Shown here in pieces: positions 20,131 through 31,880 of a stretch of 64,000 nucleotides of DNA. The position numbers and the translations under genes were made by a program. Numbering within the stretch: position 1 is the first letter of the stretch; each line of letters opens with the position of its first letter. The stretch spans positions 3,189,828 to 3,253,827 of the forward strand of contig CM044966.1 in NCBI GenBank assembly GCA_024516035.1. Reading direction: 5' to 3'. Under the pieces are notes generated by a model. It was not told the DNA's origin. It searched no databases and worked only from the letters and a program-made list of their open reading frames with translations. Origin of the DNA: Bactericera cockerelli (Eukaryota; Arthropoda; Insecta; Hemiptera; Triozidae).

Positions 20131-20439
20131 TTTATTAATTAATTTGCAATGCCAAACTCTTTGTAACAAAATATAATCCTACATTTAATACAGAGAAAAT
20201 TTATATTCTATTCTATTCTAGTTTAAAATGTTTAAATTTCAAATATATTATGCAATAAATGTCCTATTATTGGCCTATGAAACCATGAGGGAATAAAATA
20301 TTATGGAGTCTCTCGTAATGACTCAAACTTGTCCCGTAAAATTGGCCATCTGTGTTAGTTTTACCACAAAGGAAATCACCACAATAAGGAATTGATTTTT
20401 TTTCTCTCGTGCAACTCGGAAATGTGAATTTGTAAATAA

Positions 20440-20615
20440 ATAAATGGCAGACAGCCAGCGTCTTGTGAATGCATCGTTTCTCGTAGAATCACCGAAGTTA
20501 AGCAACGTCCAGCGAGTGAGGTTAATGTGGGTAGCAGGTTTGTGAGTTCCCTGAGAACGGAGGGTAACACCGCCTTCGTAATATGATCATGATTTTGAAA
20601 GCGACGTTAAAAAAG
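20440..20615 (+). mobile_element. 5S rRNA-derived SINE, rearranged fragment
   Basis: A partial 5S-like head (ACCGAAGTTAAGCAACGTCC) joins directly to GAGGTTAATGTGGGTAGCAG and the tail GCGACGTTAAA. The middle of the head is deleted. Confidence 0.65.
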
Positions 20616-20694
20616 TGCTCAAGTTCCCTTAGGGTGCACTGTGATTGGTTCAAACTTTAGCGTAAAAAAAGGGAAGAAAAAAATTAACAAGCGG

Positions 20695-20706
20695 GAAAAA
20701 AGAGAA

Positions 20707-20741
<35 letters not shown>

Positions 20742-22080
20742 AACAGAAAGAGAAAAAGAGAGAGAGAAAGAGAGAGAGAAAGAGAAAAAGAAAAAGAAGG
20801 AGAAAGAGAGAGAGAAGGAAGGAGAGCGAGAGAGAAAGAGAGAGAGAGAGAGAAAAAAGAGAGAGAGAGGGAGACAAATATGGCGGAAATCAAACATGCG
20901 GAAATCAAAATTGTAAAAGGCGTCTGTCGGCTTGTTCAAAGAATAATAATAATAAAAATAAATAATAATAATATTAAATAAACAAGCTTTCCTGCAAATA
21001 ATGTTTTCTCCCCTCTCTCTCTCTCTATTTCTCAATCCCTTTTTCTTTCTCTCTCTCTCTCTCTTTAAATCTCTCTATTTTTTCCCTCCTTCCCTCTTCT
21101 TATTTGTCTAGGATTAAGCAAAGTCTTTCTCTTTTTCTACCCAAAAAATAATTCTCTCCCTTTCTCTCTCACACTTACTCTCTCTTTCTCTCTATCTCCC
21201 TCTCTCCTTTTTCTCTCTCTCTTTCTTTCTCTCTCTCTCTTTCCTTCCTGCTCTCTTTCTCTTTTCCATTATCGATATTGAATTCGTCTGTCTTTTCCAT
21301 AGATATAATAAATAAATATATTTGTGTTACTTGTCATACTGTATCACAAATCTTCAGATTCCTCACATAAAAGCGGATACCTACTCATTTTACCTCACTG
21401 AATAGTCGTTTTCAGTTTTCACCAATTTGACCCCGAATTTTTTAATTCGGGCCAAAAATGATAGGTAAAATTCTAGGAACCCAATGAACATATACGAGCA
21501 TACAAAACTTCATCTATATGAAGAATCCGTTCGAGAGTTATCGCGGAACAGACAGACACGCAGATACACAGACAGACAAATGAAAGCCACATCGTCCAGT
21601 TAAAACAGAACCTCAGTGTGTTCGGTTAAGAGAGAGAAAGAGATAGAGAGAGAGAGTGAGAGAGTGAGAGAGAGAGAGAGTGAGAGAGAGAGAGAGAGTG
21701 AGAGAGAGAGAGAAAGAGAGAGAGAGAGATAGAGGGAGGGAGATAAAGAAAATAGCGATATTTAGAAAGACAGAGAGAGAGAACAGTTTGATGCATTTTT
21801 CATTTTATTTTTTCACTTTTCCAACAAACTGATGCTAAATAAATGCATCTGGAAATTGACGTTTTCAAAACCCCAGGGAACTCACAGAGTTCCTAACTGA
21901 GAAAAATATATAGAAGAAAAAGAGAATGAGTGAGTGAGAGAAGGGGGAGAGAGAGAGAGAGTGAGAGAGAGAGAGTGAGAGAAGAAAAGAGAGAGAGATG
22001 GAGGACGAGACGTATACGAGAGAAAGAGAGGGAATGAGAGAAATAGAAATAAAAGACTATGGAAGGAGAGAGAGATCCCT
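20695..22080. repeat. GA/CT-rich simple-sequence region
   Basis: Runs of GAGA (20700-20880, 21625-21780, 21900-22080) and CTCT (21015-21260) surround unassigned sequence. Confidence 0.85.
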
Positions 22081-22132
22081 ACACTACCTGGATTACCAGA
22101 CTAGCGCGTTAACCACTTGACTACCAGTGCAC
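22078..22132 (-). mobile_element. family S SINE head fragment
   Basis: Contains GTTAACCACTTGACTACCAG, the reverse of the family S head. Confidence 0.5.
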
Positions 22133-22228
22133 CTATTGTCTTTGGCAATCTCTTCCACCCAACACATTCTACATCGAACTTTGAGTTGCCATCAGCGCGT
22201 GTGTTCACTTTGGGGTGATGTATTATGT

Positions 22229-23192
22229 GGGTCATTTTCATTTATCTTGGGCATATCAAGTCCGCAACCTTTCTCCTTTAATAAATGTGAAAATAATAGG
22301 GATATATGACTAAAATCTATTTGATCACATAGGAAACAATTTTTTTTATAAATTACAATAATAAATTGTCTTTAAAACTAATGTGGAGACTCAAAATTGC
22401 CAGTTATGTAAGTAACGTTCATGATATTTTAGGTGTCCCTTAGTCTAAGATTTTACTGTGTCTGATAGAAAAAAATGCATTTCTCCCCATTATTTTCACC
22501 AAAATCCAATATTAATGAGAAAAATACAGTTTATTTAGGATGTGACCATTAGTTTTCATAAAAATAATAATGTTCACCTCATTCTACAGACGTGTAAATT
22601 TGTGTCCCTACGAAGAAAAAAAATCCCCGTCATGAATGTTACCCCCAAAAAAATGTAAACCATTTTGAAAAACCCTTTGAATTAGAAGCTAGCAGCTGCC
22701 GCCATTTTGCTTCTTACAGATGACATTGTTTTTATTTTGAAATTTCCTGTCAGTTGGATGTTGGATGCAGTACAGTGAGGGACAATGGTGGGTCTAATTT
22801 TTTTTGACAAGAACGTTACGCGGTTTTTAAAATAAATTGTAATGATTCTTTAATATATAATGTATTTCTTTAATTCTTCTGCATGTCCTCTTTCCAATCA
22901 AATATTTTTTTTTTTGTAAAGTGAATATTCTTTTATTGAGAAAAGATTGTTTTAGTGGCGTGTTACTCATGAACGTTACCGTCATGAACGTTACCCGTGG
23001 TCATGAACGTTACGTAGTACGTTAAGTTTTTGTAATTTTGTGTGAAGAGGTAGCTGCTAGAAATATTCTAAATGAAAGTTTTTGCTTAAAGGTATTTGTC
23101 TTAGTCTTCTGAGCCTAAAAATTGTTTAGGAAAAAGGTAACGTTCATGACTTGAAAAAATCCAATTGCCCAAGATAAATGAAAATGACCCAT
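22229..23192. mobile_element. TIR DNA transposon rich in AACGTTAC words
   Basis: TGGGTCATTTTCATTTATCT at 22230 is matched in inverse by AGATAAATGAAAATGACCCA at 23171-23190. The interior has at least seven copies of GAACGTTAC or its complement but no long ORF. It is non-autonomous. The exact target duplication is unclear. Confidence 0.65.
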
Positions 23193-23221
23193 GTACCAAT
23201 AGATGTCTCCTTCTTTGTATA

Positions 23222-23425
23222 TAATAATAAGTAATAATGATACTATTGCCCTATTTATACTGCCTGATTAGGACTATTAAGTCCCATTATTCCAGCAGTA
23301 AGCCCAATACGTAATTATTATTATGTGGTAAAAAACCCAAATGGAAGGATAATTCGAACTCGCGACCTCTGGAACCTCTGGATTCACAGAGTGCCGCATT
23401 TACCACTGAGCTATCGGGATATTGT
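23222..23425 (-). mobile_element. tRNA-His-like SINE (family H)
   Basis: In reverse, a head with A box TAGCTCAGTGGTAAATG, loop CTGTGAAT (GTG, His-like) and B box TTCGAATTATCC-like. Body words include CTTACTGCTGGAATAATGGG. Other copies at 34310-34462 and 53487-53686; a fragment at 6860-6930. Confidence 0.65.
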
Positions 23426-23639
23426 ACGCAAAACGTAAAGTGAATGCATCAAGGGAATTGATGTTCTTTCCTTAGTGGCTTGGACTATTTATTATGTTGG
23501 GTATAGTCAGGAAATCGAAGGCTACTTCAAAAAAGAGTCTTTTTTGAGAAAGAAAAAAATCATTCTAAGAGACTCATCATTCCCTCGTGGCCTCGATCAG
23601 GGTTGGGTGAAAGAGATGGCCTCAGGTGTTAACCCAAAC

Positions 23640-23850
23640 TCGTTGTGTGGTCACAAACTCAAATTAACGAGGAAAAATTTATGCACTGGGTGGGATTCGA
23701 ACCAACGGATCCCTACGCTACCTGGATTACCAGACTACCGCGTTAACCCCTTGACTACCAGTGGTAGTCAAGAGGTTAACGTTAGGTGGGTTAGGTTGTA
23801 GAAAATGGTTTGAGCATTAACCTCGCCTGGTGGTTTTTTTACACTAAAGA
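23640..23850. mobile_element. family S SINE pieces in inverted arrangement
   Basis: A reverse head (GTTAACCCCTTGACTACCAG, 23743-23762) abuts a forward piece beginning GTGGTAGTCAAGAGGTTAAC, giving a small hairpin. Confidence 0.6.
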
Positions 23851-24059
23851 GTATAATTATATTGACACATAATTCTCAAGTCTTAAATTGAATTGAATTT
23901 GTTTTATCTGAGTGTAATAAAATACAGTTAAATAAATCAACCTGTTACATTACCTATATCACACTATGAACTAAATTAACAATACATTATAAAAACAATA
24001 TTATTTTAGGTAATGAAATCTAAAGAGAAAGAAATAATAGTCTTTGACGTAATAATAAT

Positions 24060-24180
24060 GATAACTCTGTGTCCGCGAGATAGGGATAGATACCTAATAT
24101 CACGGTGGTGAGAGGATTATATGGACGCCCAGATCCAATGTCTAGGCTCTTTTCATGTCCATTAACTGATCCTAGATATT
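24060..24180 (+). repeat. interspersed repeat fragment
   Basis: Words TCACGGTGGTGAGAGGATTA and TATGGACGCCCAGATCCAAT match 9790-9860 in inverse and 26530-26560. Confidence 0.4.
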
Positions 24181-24339
24181 TGTTTCTGTTTCATAGTTCC
24201 GTCCTAGGTCAAATTTGAAGCTTTGGAAAGACCCGGTAGGTTAATGGAATATGCACTACGGCGTGGAGGAAATTGGTGAAATGGCTTTCTCAGCTTTCTC
24301 TTCACGCTGAACGCTTCCTTATTTTCATTTATTATTCTC

Positions 24340-24412
24340 TCTTCATTCGAATCTTTTTTTCCCTATTTCTCTTATTTTCTCTCTGTCCCCTCATTTATTT
24401 CTTTTTTTTCTA

Positions 24413-24457
<45 letters not shown>

Positions 24458-24803
24458 TCCCTTTCTTACTATCTCTATCTCCTTCACTTTCTCTTTCTTT
24501 ATTTTTCTCATTATTTCTCTTTTTCTCTCTCTTATTTTCTCTCTATCCCCTCTTTTATTTATTTTTTTCTTCTAATTTTTCCTCTCTCTCTCTCTCTCTC
24601 CCTTTCTTACTATCTCTATCTCTCACATATTCTCTCTCATTATTTTCTCTTTATTTCTCTTTCTCTCTCTCTCTTTCTATATTTCTTCCTCTTTCTCTCT
24701 CTCTCTTTCTATCTTCTTTCTCTCTCTCTTTCTATCTTTTCCTATTTCTTTCTCTCTTTCTCTATCTCCTCTATTTTTCTCTTTCTTTTTATTTTTCTCT
24801 TTT

Positions 24804-24834
<31 letters not shown>

Positions 24835-25020
24835 CTCTTTCCATATTTCTCTTTTTTTTATCCTCTCTCTCTTTCTGTCTCTCTTTTTCATCCTCTCTCT
24901 CTTTCTCTATCTCCTCTATTTATTACTCTTTATCTCTCTCTTTATATCTTCCTTCCTGTTTCTCTCTCTCTCTCTATTTCTCTATTTCTTACTCTTTCTC
25001 TATATCTTTCTTTATTGGAT
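24340..25020 (+). repeat. CT-rich simple-sequence region
   Basis: Runs of CTCTCT, TTTCTC and variants. The 100-residue Ser/Leu/Phe ORF here is not a gene. Confidence 0.9.
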
Positions 25021-25369
25021 ATTATTTCATACCTACTGTGTTCCAGTTTTACGCACTAAAAACTCAAACGCTGTCTCTTATTTTCATACACCAAACTCTA
25101 ATTTTAACTTTTTATCTCCACTATGTAAGGCTCAAACACTATACAAGGAGCACCGAGACAAGCACAAGGACAAATGTCAATAATAAGAGCAGTTGGGTTG
25201 AGAATAAGAGGAGCAAGGAGGCTCATAAGAAGCTTACCCTACGAAGATGGAGTGGGGAATTGGGGATGCCTGATTTTTTAAATATGTATACCTAATTAGC
25301 TAATTACTATTTTTATTTTATGATGAGTGAGTGTGTTTATATTCATAAAGAAAAATCTATATCATTATC

Positions 25370-25825
25370 ATCATCATCATCATAGGGTGGCGTCATCGTG
25401 AACGATGGTAGCCAACCAGTGGAGGCATGACTCATACCATTGTCTTTACAAGGAGGCTAATAATTGCTGGTCTACTCAATGTTTATAGTCTCTCAGCCAG
25501 ACCGCTGGTCCACTCCCTGTTTAAAGTCCCCCAGCCAGAATGCTGGTCTACTCCCTGTTTATATTCTCTCAGCCAGACTGCTGGTCTACTCCCTGTTTAT
25601 AATCCCCAGCCAGATTGCTGGTCTACTCAATGTTTATAGTCCCCAAACCAGACTGCTGGTCTACTCAATGTTTATAGTCGTGAACGATGGTAGCCAGACA
25701 GGGGAGGAATGACCCAGTTCTTCTACCACTGTCTTTGCAAGGAGGCTAATAATTGACAAGGGCCCCCAGAACCAAGCCAATGCTGGTCTCCTCATTGTTT
25801 ATAGTCCCCCGGCTAGACTCATCTT
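25370..25825 (-). repeat. element X with expanded core
   Basis: (ATC)n then GTGGCGTCATCGTGAACG, AGGAGGCTAATAATTG and about six core units near CTCCCTGTTTATAGTC or CTCAATGTTTATAGTC, then a second partial element. Confidence 0.55.
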
Positions 25826-26039
25826 TTCAATAAATAAAATAAATAAATACTGAACTTTGCTAAGTAGCCTGTGTAAATGCGCAGGAGCGCCGCCCTTGTC
25901 TCCGGCACTGATATATGGTGCAAAACCTTACACAAATAGGGGAACTGCCTTTTGACGTGAGAAATATACGAGGGTTGAAAGTGGAAAGCGCTTTATAATA
26001 ATAATCTCTCTCTCTCTAAAAAATAATAATTATTATTAT

Positions 26040-26420
26040 TCAGTCTGGCTGGGGGACTATAAACAGGGAGTAGATCAGCAGTCTGGCTGGGGGACTATAA
26101 ACAGGGAGTAGACGAGCAGTCTGGCTGGGGGACTATAAACAAGGAGTAGACCAGTAGTCTGGCTATGGGACTATACCTGTAAACAGGGACTGACCAGCAG
26201 TCTGGCTGTGGCACTATAAACAGGGAGTAGACCAGCAGTCTGGCTGGGGGACTATAAACAGGGAGTAGACGAGTAGTCTGGCTGGGGGACTATAAAGAGG
26301 GAGTAGACCAGCAGACTAGCTGGGGCACTAGAAACAGGGAGTAGACCAGCAGTCTGGCTGGGGGACTATAAAGAGGAAGTAGACCAGCATTGGCTTGGTT
26401 CTGGGGGCCTTTGTCAATTA
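26040..26420 (+). repeat. element X core array
   Basis: Nine units around CAGTCTGGCTGGGGGACTAT and AAACAGGGAGTAGACCAG. From 26161 onward it is mirrored at 28145-28396. Confidence 0.7.
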
Positions 26421-28396
26421 TCAACTGACACAGTATACATACATAATTCAAACATTCTTGTCATTAGTTAGTTAAACTTTTCAGGGTAGAATAATATTTC
26501 ACATCAGGACAGATATAAGTATCTGTCCATATCTCACGGACACGGAATTATTATTTTTATTAACCTCGCCCGGTGGTTACTTACCTTCCACTAATGAGTG
26601 TTATTATTGTTATTCTTATTATACCTCACTTGTGAGATATTATTATTACCTCATCCTTACAGTTTATAGGTACATCATTATTATGATATTTTTTTTGTTA
26701 TTATTATTTTCCCCCACCCTAAGGTTTCTAGATTCAGTGTAGCTTCCTTTATTTTTATCTTTATAACTTTCTACCTTCTGACTGAGGGGGAAACTTTCAC
26801 CCTAGGTAATGAACGAAATACTTTCAAGAATGATATATCTAGGTAGATAGGAAATATACATATGTAGAGGTAGAGAACCTACATTATATGTATAATTGTA
26901 TACAGGGTGATTCAGAAAAGTACCGTCCAACATTAACCACATATTCTATGGGCTAGTTAAGGAGGGGTCAACTCTATAAAAGAAAGTGCGCAAATGCCTC
27001 CTAACGGAGGTACACGCCCCTTAAGGTGTTTTTAAACAATCGAAATTTTCATTTTACGGCTTACCTATTTGGGATATCGCAATGTGGTAAAAAAATCACT
27101 CTCAATACTAGATAGCACCTTTCTTTTGGCACAAAATTTAACACCATTCCAATGTCAGGGGCGGTCTGAGGAGGGTCAGATGGAAGAAAAAACGTTCTAA
27201 CTTTTTAGTCGTTGCTTGTAATTGAATTTGGTTTTCACCATTTTAAAACCTATGTCATTGTCTACAAAATAGTCGGAACAGACCATTTTTGTAGACAATG
27301 ACATAGGTTTTAAAATGGTGAAAACCAAATTCAATTACAATTAACGACTAAAAAGTTAGAACGTTTTTTTCTACCATCTGACCCTCCTGAGACCGCCCCT
27401 GACATTGGAATGGTGTTAAATTTTGTGCCAAAAGAAAGGTGCTATTTAGTATTGAGAGTGATTTTTTTACCACATTGCGATATCCCAAATAGGTAAGCCG
27501 TAAAATGAAAATTTCGATTGTTTAAAAACACCTTAAGGGGCGTGTACCTCCGTTAGGAGGCATTTGCGCACTTTCTTTTATAGAGTTGACCCCTCCTTAA
27601 CTAGCCCATAGAATATGTGGTTAATGTTGGACGGTACTTTTCTGAATCACCCTGTATACAATTATACATATAATGTAGGTTCTCTACCTCTACATATGTA
27701 TATTTCCTATCTACCTAGATATATCATTCTTGAAAGTATTTCGTTCATTACCTAGGGTGAAAGTTTCCCCCTCAGTCAGAAGGTAGAAAGTTATAAAGAT
27801 AAAAATAAAGGAAGCTACACTGAATCTAGAAACCTTAGGGTGGGGGAAAATAATAATAACAAAAAAAATATCATAATAATGATGTACCTATAAACTGTAA
27901 GGATGAGGTAATAATAATATCTCACAAGTGAGGTATAATAAGAATAACAATAATAACACTCATTAGTGGAAGGTAAGTAACCACCGGGCGAGGTTAATAA
28001 AAATAATAATTCCGTGTCCGTGAGATATGGACAGATACTTATATCTGTCCTGATGTGAGATATTATTCTACCCTGAAAAGTTTAACTAACTAATGACAAG
28101 AATGTTTGAATTATGTATGTATACTGTGTCAGTTGATAATTGACAAAGGCCCCCAGAACCAAGCCAATGCTGGTCTACTTCCTCTTTATAGTCCCCCAGC
28201 CAGACTGCTGGTCTACTCCCTGTTTCTAGTGCCCCAGCTAGTCTGCTGGTCTACTCCCTCTTTATAGTCCCCCAGCCAGACTACTCGTCTACTCCCTGTT
28301 TATAGTCCCCCAGCCAGACTGCTGGTCTACTCCCTGTTTATAGTGCCACAGCCAGACTGCTGGTCAGTCCCTGTTTACAGGTATAGTCCCATAGCC
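26161..28396. repeat. 2.2-kb near-perfect palindrome
   Basis: Left arm 26161-27269 and right arm 27287-28396 are inverted copies around a 17-bp spacer. The outer ends GGCTATGGGACTATACCTGT and its complement match. Outside the central MITE I found only a single substitution by eye (near 26493); differences cluster near the centre. It includes part of the element X array, unique-looking sequence and a MITE. Confidence 0.95.
26913..27654. mobile_element. foldback MITE at the palindrome centre
   Basis: Ends CAGGGTGATTCAGAAAAGTA and its inverse, with TA on each side, as in Tc1/mariner-type MITEs. The arms are almost the entire element. Confidence 0.75.
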
Positions 28397-28398
28397 TA

Positions 28399-28715
28399 AA
28401 AAGCAACGACTAAAAAGTTAGAACGTTTTTTCTTCCATCTGACCCTCCTCAGACCGCCCCTGAAATTGGAATGCTGTTAAAGTGTATGCCAAAAGAAAGG
28501 TTTCATCTAGTATTGAGAGTGATTTTTTTACCATATCGCGATATCTCAAATAGGTAATCCGTAAAATGAAAATTTCGATTGTTTAAAAACACCTTAAGGG
28601 GCGTGTACCTCCGTTAGGAGGCATTTGCGCACTTTCTTTTATAGAGTTGACCCCTCCTTAACTAGCCCATAGAATATGTGGTTAACGTTTGACGGTACTT
28701 TTCTGAATCACCCTG
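28399..28715 (+). mobile_element. half copy of the same MITE
   Basis: Begins near GCAACGACTAAAAAGTTAGA and ends TTTTCTGAATCACCCTG-TA. It resembles the minus-strand reading of the left palindrome arm, is more divergent from either arm than they are from each other, and abuts the palindrome end at 28396. Confidence 0.75.
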
Positions 28716-28955
28716 TATACATATGTACATTGTACACACTCGTATAAACATCAGGATAAATAAATAAAATACCTAACATATAAACAAGAACACTCCATGA
28801 CATTACAAGAGAAAGACCATAGGAATATGTGTAATAGACAAACAGTAGGTAGGTGTTCCATGTTTTCGCATCATTTTTTCAAGTAATAGTTTCAAGAATT
28901 TTGCCAACCTTGCAGCATTTGAGAGAACCATCCATGTTAAAAAAAAAAAACAAAA

Positions 28956-29215
28956 ACGCCAGCGTCGCTGGCATGTTGAATACACCGGTTCCCTTCAGAA
29001 CACCGAAGTTAAGCGACATCCAGCGAGGTTAAGACTTGGATGGGTGACCATTCAAATTCTAATTCTCGTGACGCTGGCTTTTCCCGGCCCCACTCAGGCT
29101 GGGTGAGGTCAATGTGAGTAGCAGGTTTGTGAGTTTCCTGCGAATGGAGGGTAAAACCCCCGTCGTGTTATGACCATGGCAGTTGAAAGCGACGTTAAAC
29201 CCCACTTAAAAAAAA
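28956..29215 (+). mobile_element. 5S rRNA-derived SINE
   Basis: The head (about 28957-29055) reads like 5S rRNA: TGTTGAATACACCGGTTCCC, CACCGAAGTTAAGCGACATC and CTTGGATGGGTGACCATTC, so the 5S internal promoter region is present. It is followed by CAGGCTGGGTGAGGTCAATG, GAATGGAGGGTAAAACCCCC and GCGACGTTAAACCCC, then poly-A. Other copies: 19866-20130 (minus), 60245-60475 (plus), fragments 20440-20615 and 40508-40575. Confidence 0.85.
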
Positions 29216-29292
29216 ATAAAAAAAAAATAAAAAAAAAACGCACTAGTCTGGTAATCCCTCATTTTGTGAAATATATGTAGAGGTAGATAGAT

Positions 29293-29460
29293 TAAGTGGC
29301 AGAGAATGCCTAAGGCATTAACTTCGCCCCGGATTACAATATACATTGTACATTTAAATTTATTATTTTTTTTTTATATCTTATTTTGTAAATACCTATT
29401 GTTAATTTTTTATCTTTGTTAATAATTTATTGTTGTATGTATTGTATAAAAAATAAAGTG
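29293..29460 (+). mobile_element. retroposon 3'-end fragment
   Basis: GCAGAGAATGCCTAAGGCAT and AACTTCGCC, then an A+T-rich stretch ending AAAAAATAAAGTGTAAATAA. Confidence 0.45.
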
Positions 29461-29489
29461 TAAATAAATAAGTAATCCAACTATCCAAG

Positions 29490-29655
29490 TAGCGTAGAGA
29501 TCCGTAGAATCCAATCCAGTGCATGAATTTTTCTTCATTAATTTGAGTTTGTGACCACATAATAATAAGACTCTGATGGTTAGGTGGTAGAAAATGCTTT
29601 GAGCATTAACCTCGCCTGGTGGTTACCTTCCACTAAAGAGTGTTATTATTATAAT
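29490..29655 (+). mobile_element. family S SINE, head degraded
   Basis: GTAGCGTAGAGATCCG, AATTTGAGTTTGTGACCACA and GAGCATTAACCTCGCCTGGT. Confidence 0.65.
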
Positions 29656-29699
29656 GTAATAGTTTCAAGAATTTTGCCAACCTTACAACATTTGAGAAA

Positions 29700-30137
29700 A
29701 CCAGTAGATCACGGTGAACCCGATGTACCAAGATTTTCGTCCAAAAGGGACCATCAGCTGATTTCAAAATCAGTGCCGGAGTTGTAGTAATTTTTCTCTC
29801 GCGAAAGAGTGGGTACCTAAACTACCTGATTCTTCTAAAATAATATTTTTACTTTTTTCATACTGACATATTAGTTATTTTTGTCTTTGCTTCCTCTTTT
29901 ACTTTCCTTATTTTCTACTTATTATGTAGTAATATAAGATTTGGTATCTCACGTGAAAATTAAGGATGTTTAGATATCCGCCACTGCATGAGGTAAACAA
30001 AAAATTAAAAAAAAATTGAACCAATCAGAAGCCGGGATTTGTTGAAAGAGGGACCATCAGCTGTTCAAAGTTGGACGCATAAATTTTTTCAACTCGAGAT
30101 AGGTAATGTTCCCTCCATGTTATATGATCTCAGTGAT
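29700..30137 (+). mobile_element. non-autonomous TIR transposon, same family as 58916-59953
   Basis: The right end GTTATATGATCTCAGTG is intact; the left end is damaged (GATCACGGTGAACCCGATGT). The interior words GGGACCATCAGCTG (twice) and TATCCGCCACTGCATGAGGT are shared with 58916-59953 in inverse. Confidence 0.7.
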
Positions 30138-30179
30138 AGGAACATTTGGCTCTACAAGAGGATCTTGTTCTCTGTTGTG

Positions 30180-30350
30180 GTAGGCTAAATTATTCAGTAC
30201 TGCACAGACCACAATGAAGAAATCTGATGCTCTAATTGATTTCCTGCGGCTGGTCCTAATGCTGTTCGACAATTTGTCGTTCGTACAAATGAAACTCTCA
30301 TTGAAGAGGTTTTCAGCAGGAGTTTGTACATGATGGAGTGGAGAGATGAT
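30180..30350 (-). pseudogene. PIF/Harbinger-like transposase remnant
   Basis: The minus strand reads TPAENLFNESFICTND followed by KSIRASDFFIVVCAVLNNLA. Harbinger nucleases have a comparable segment near their C-terminus (a P.E..YN..H..TR...ER block and a I.V.AVLHN block). It is short, with key residues changed, and not functional. Confidence 0.5.
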
Positions 30351-30544
30351 AATTTATAGGACCTGCATTCAAATCCAGAGTCACCAAGAAATTATAGTAC
30401 AGTTATTTTTGAAAGTTTTTTTATTTATTCACCCTTTATTAATAGGACATATTATATACAACACAAATATTTACAAATTAAAATACAATATCTATAATAG
30501 AAAAAAAATAAAGGAAAAATGAATAAATATACATAATATATGTC

Positions 30545-30600
30545 TTAACTAATGGGCGGGGTTATTGCCTTTGGCAATCTCTTCCACCCAACCCTCTTGT
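30545..30600 (-). mobile_element. retroposon 3'-end fragment
   Basis: GGGCGGGGTTATTGCCTTTG and GGCAATCTCTTCCACCC, the reverse of the 5962-6030 motif. Confidence 0.45.
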
Positions 30601-30664
30601 AGGAACTGAGATTTGGAAAAAAATCAGAATGTTCCCGAATAAACTTTTGTCTTGAGATTGGCTC

Positions 30665-31425
30665 GTTTTTAACTTTCCTTTTTCTATAATAAGGAAAGTA
30701 TTGTATTCGTCGAAAATTTGACCTACCCAGTTTTTCACATTTCTGGACAAATCGTAGCTTGAGGATACTGTGGGCGGAGGTTCGAAATATTTTCCCATGA
30801 AACTTCAGACTTCATATTGGGGACCAATTTTTTGTTTCAAGATCTTAACTTAAACCGTTCTCGAGAAAAAGATAGTGGCTGGTTGGTTTCGATCACCCTG
30901 CATATGAAATTAGAAAATAATTATCATCCAGATTCGAAAGCGCTCAGGCAGAGAATATTGCCGTCGAATTTAATTATCTTCATCGGCTCAGGCTTTGGCG
31001 AAAATAATTTATTAGGAAAACTTTTTAATTAATATTTTCCAATTATTTTTTTTTATACCTTTTTTTTAATTTCTAATTAATTAATTACATCGAGCCTTCT
31101 GGTGTGCAATCTGATAGCTCAGCAGGAGGAAAAACGGGTGTTAGACCGGATATTTTTTTTTTTAACGTAATAATTATAATATATATTTTATATCCGTATT
31201 AACACAAATATGAACACAAACATTTTTACTTTCCTTTACCTTTAATAAGTAAAGTATTTTCTTCGTCCAAAATTTGACCTACCCAGTTTTTTACATTTCT
31301 GGACGAATCATAGCCTCAGGATACCAAAAATGTTGTTTTCAGCCATTTGTTGCCCGTGAACACGATATCTCAACAACGGTAAGAGCTAGACTCTTACCGT
31401 TTGATATGGAAGTTAATTTTATACA
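30665..31425. repeat. two copies of an interspersed repeat
   Basis: AATTTGACCTACCCAGTTTT and ACATTTCTGGACAAATCGTA occur at 30714-30760 and recur in near-identical form at 31271-31315. The second copy continues into the GGTAAGAGCTAGA word found in 6222-6480. Confidence 0.5.
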
Positions 31426-31605
31426 TAACTAGCGGACTGCACCCGCTTCGCCAAGCCATCACACACACACCACCCATAAATCACACACACACATACACTA
31501 CACCCACACCACACACAACACATAGACACCACACACACCCATCCACACACACAAACACATCCACACATACACACAGACTCTCTCAAACAAACAGACACAC
31601 AAATC
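31425..31605. repeat. (CA)n tract next to a CTAGCGG...CCCGCTTCGCC motif
   Basis: CTAGCGGACTGCACCCGCTT is followed by CACACA-rich sequence. The same arrangement occurs at 54780-54895, so both are copies of one repeat. Confidence 0.6.
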
Positions 31606-31880
31606 ATTTTATCCTTTAAGATAATATACGTACACTAATACCAACTTTTTAAAATAAAATTACAATTAAATAAAAAATAATAAATTAGTATAAAATAAAA
31701 CTCACCTTTATTTACTTTGAGAGCCGCCCGTTAAGCTGCGTCTTCAGTTAGCTAACTACATTCTTAATTACTTAAATCTGCAATACCTATTTGTAAATCG
31801 AAGCTTCATAAACACCAAATACCTACTTTTTTTTACACAAGAAATCATTATTTATGATCTAAAATGTGTTTTTTTTTTTA

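Noticed and set aside
25038..25295. 85-codon plus-strand ORF with basic segment
   Set aside because: No splice sites, domain or second copy; chance open frame beside CT-rich sequence.
28956..29055. 5S rRNA gene
   Set aside because: It is divergent from 5S across the 3' third, followed by a SINE body and poly-A, and repeated in both orientations.
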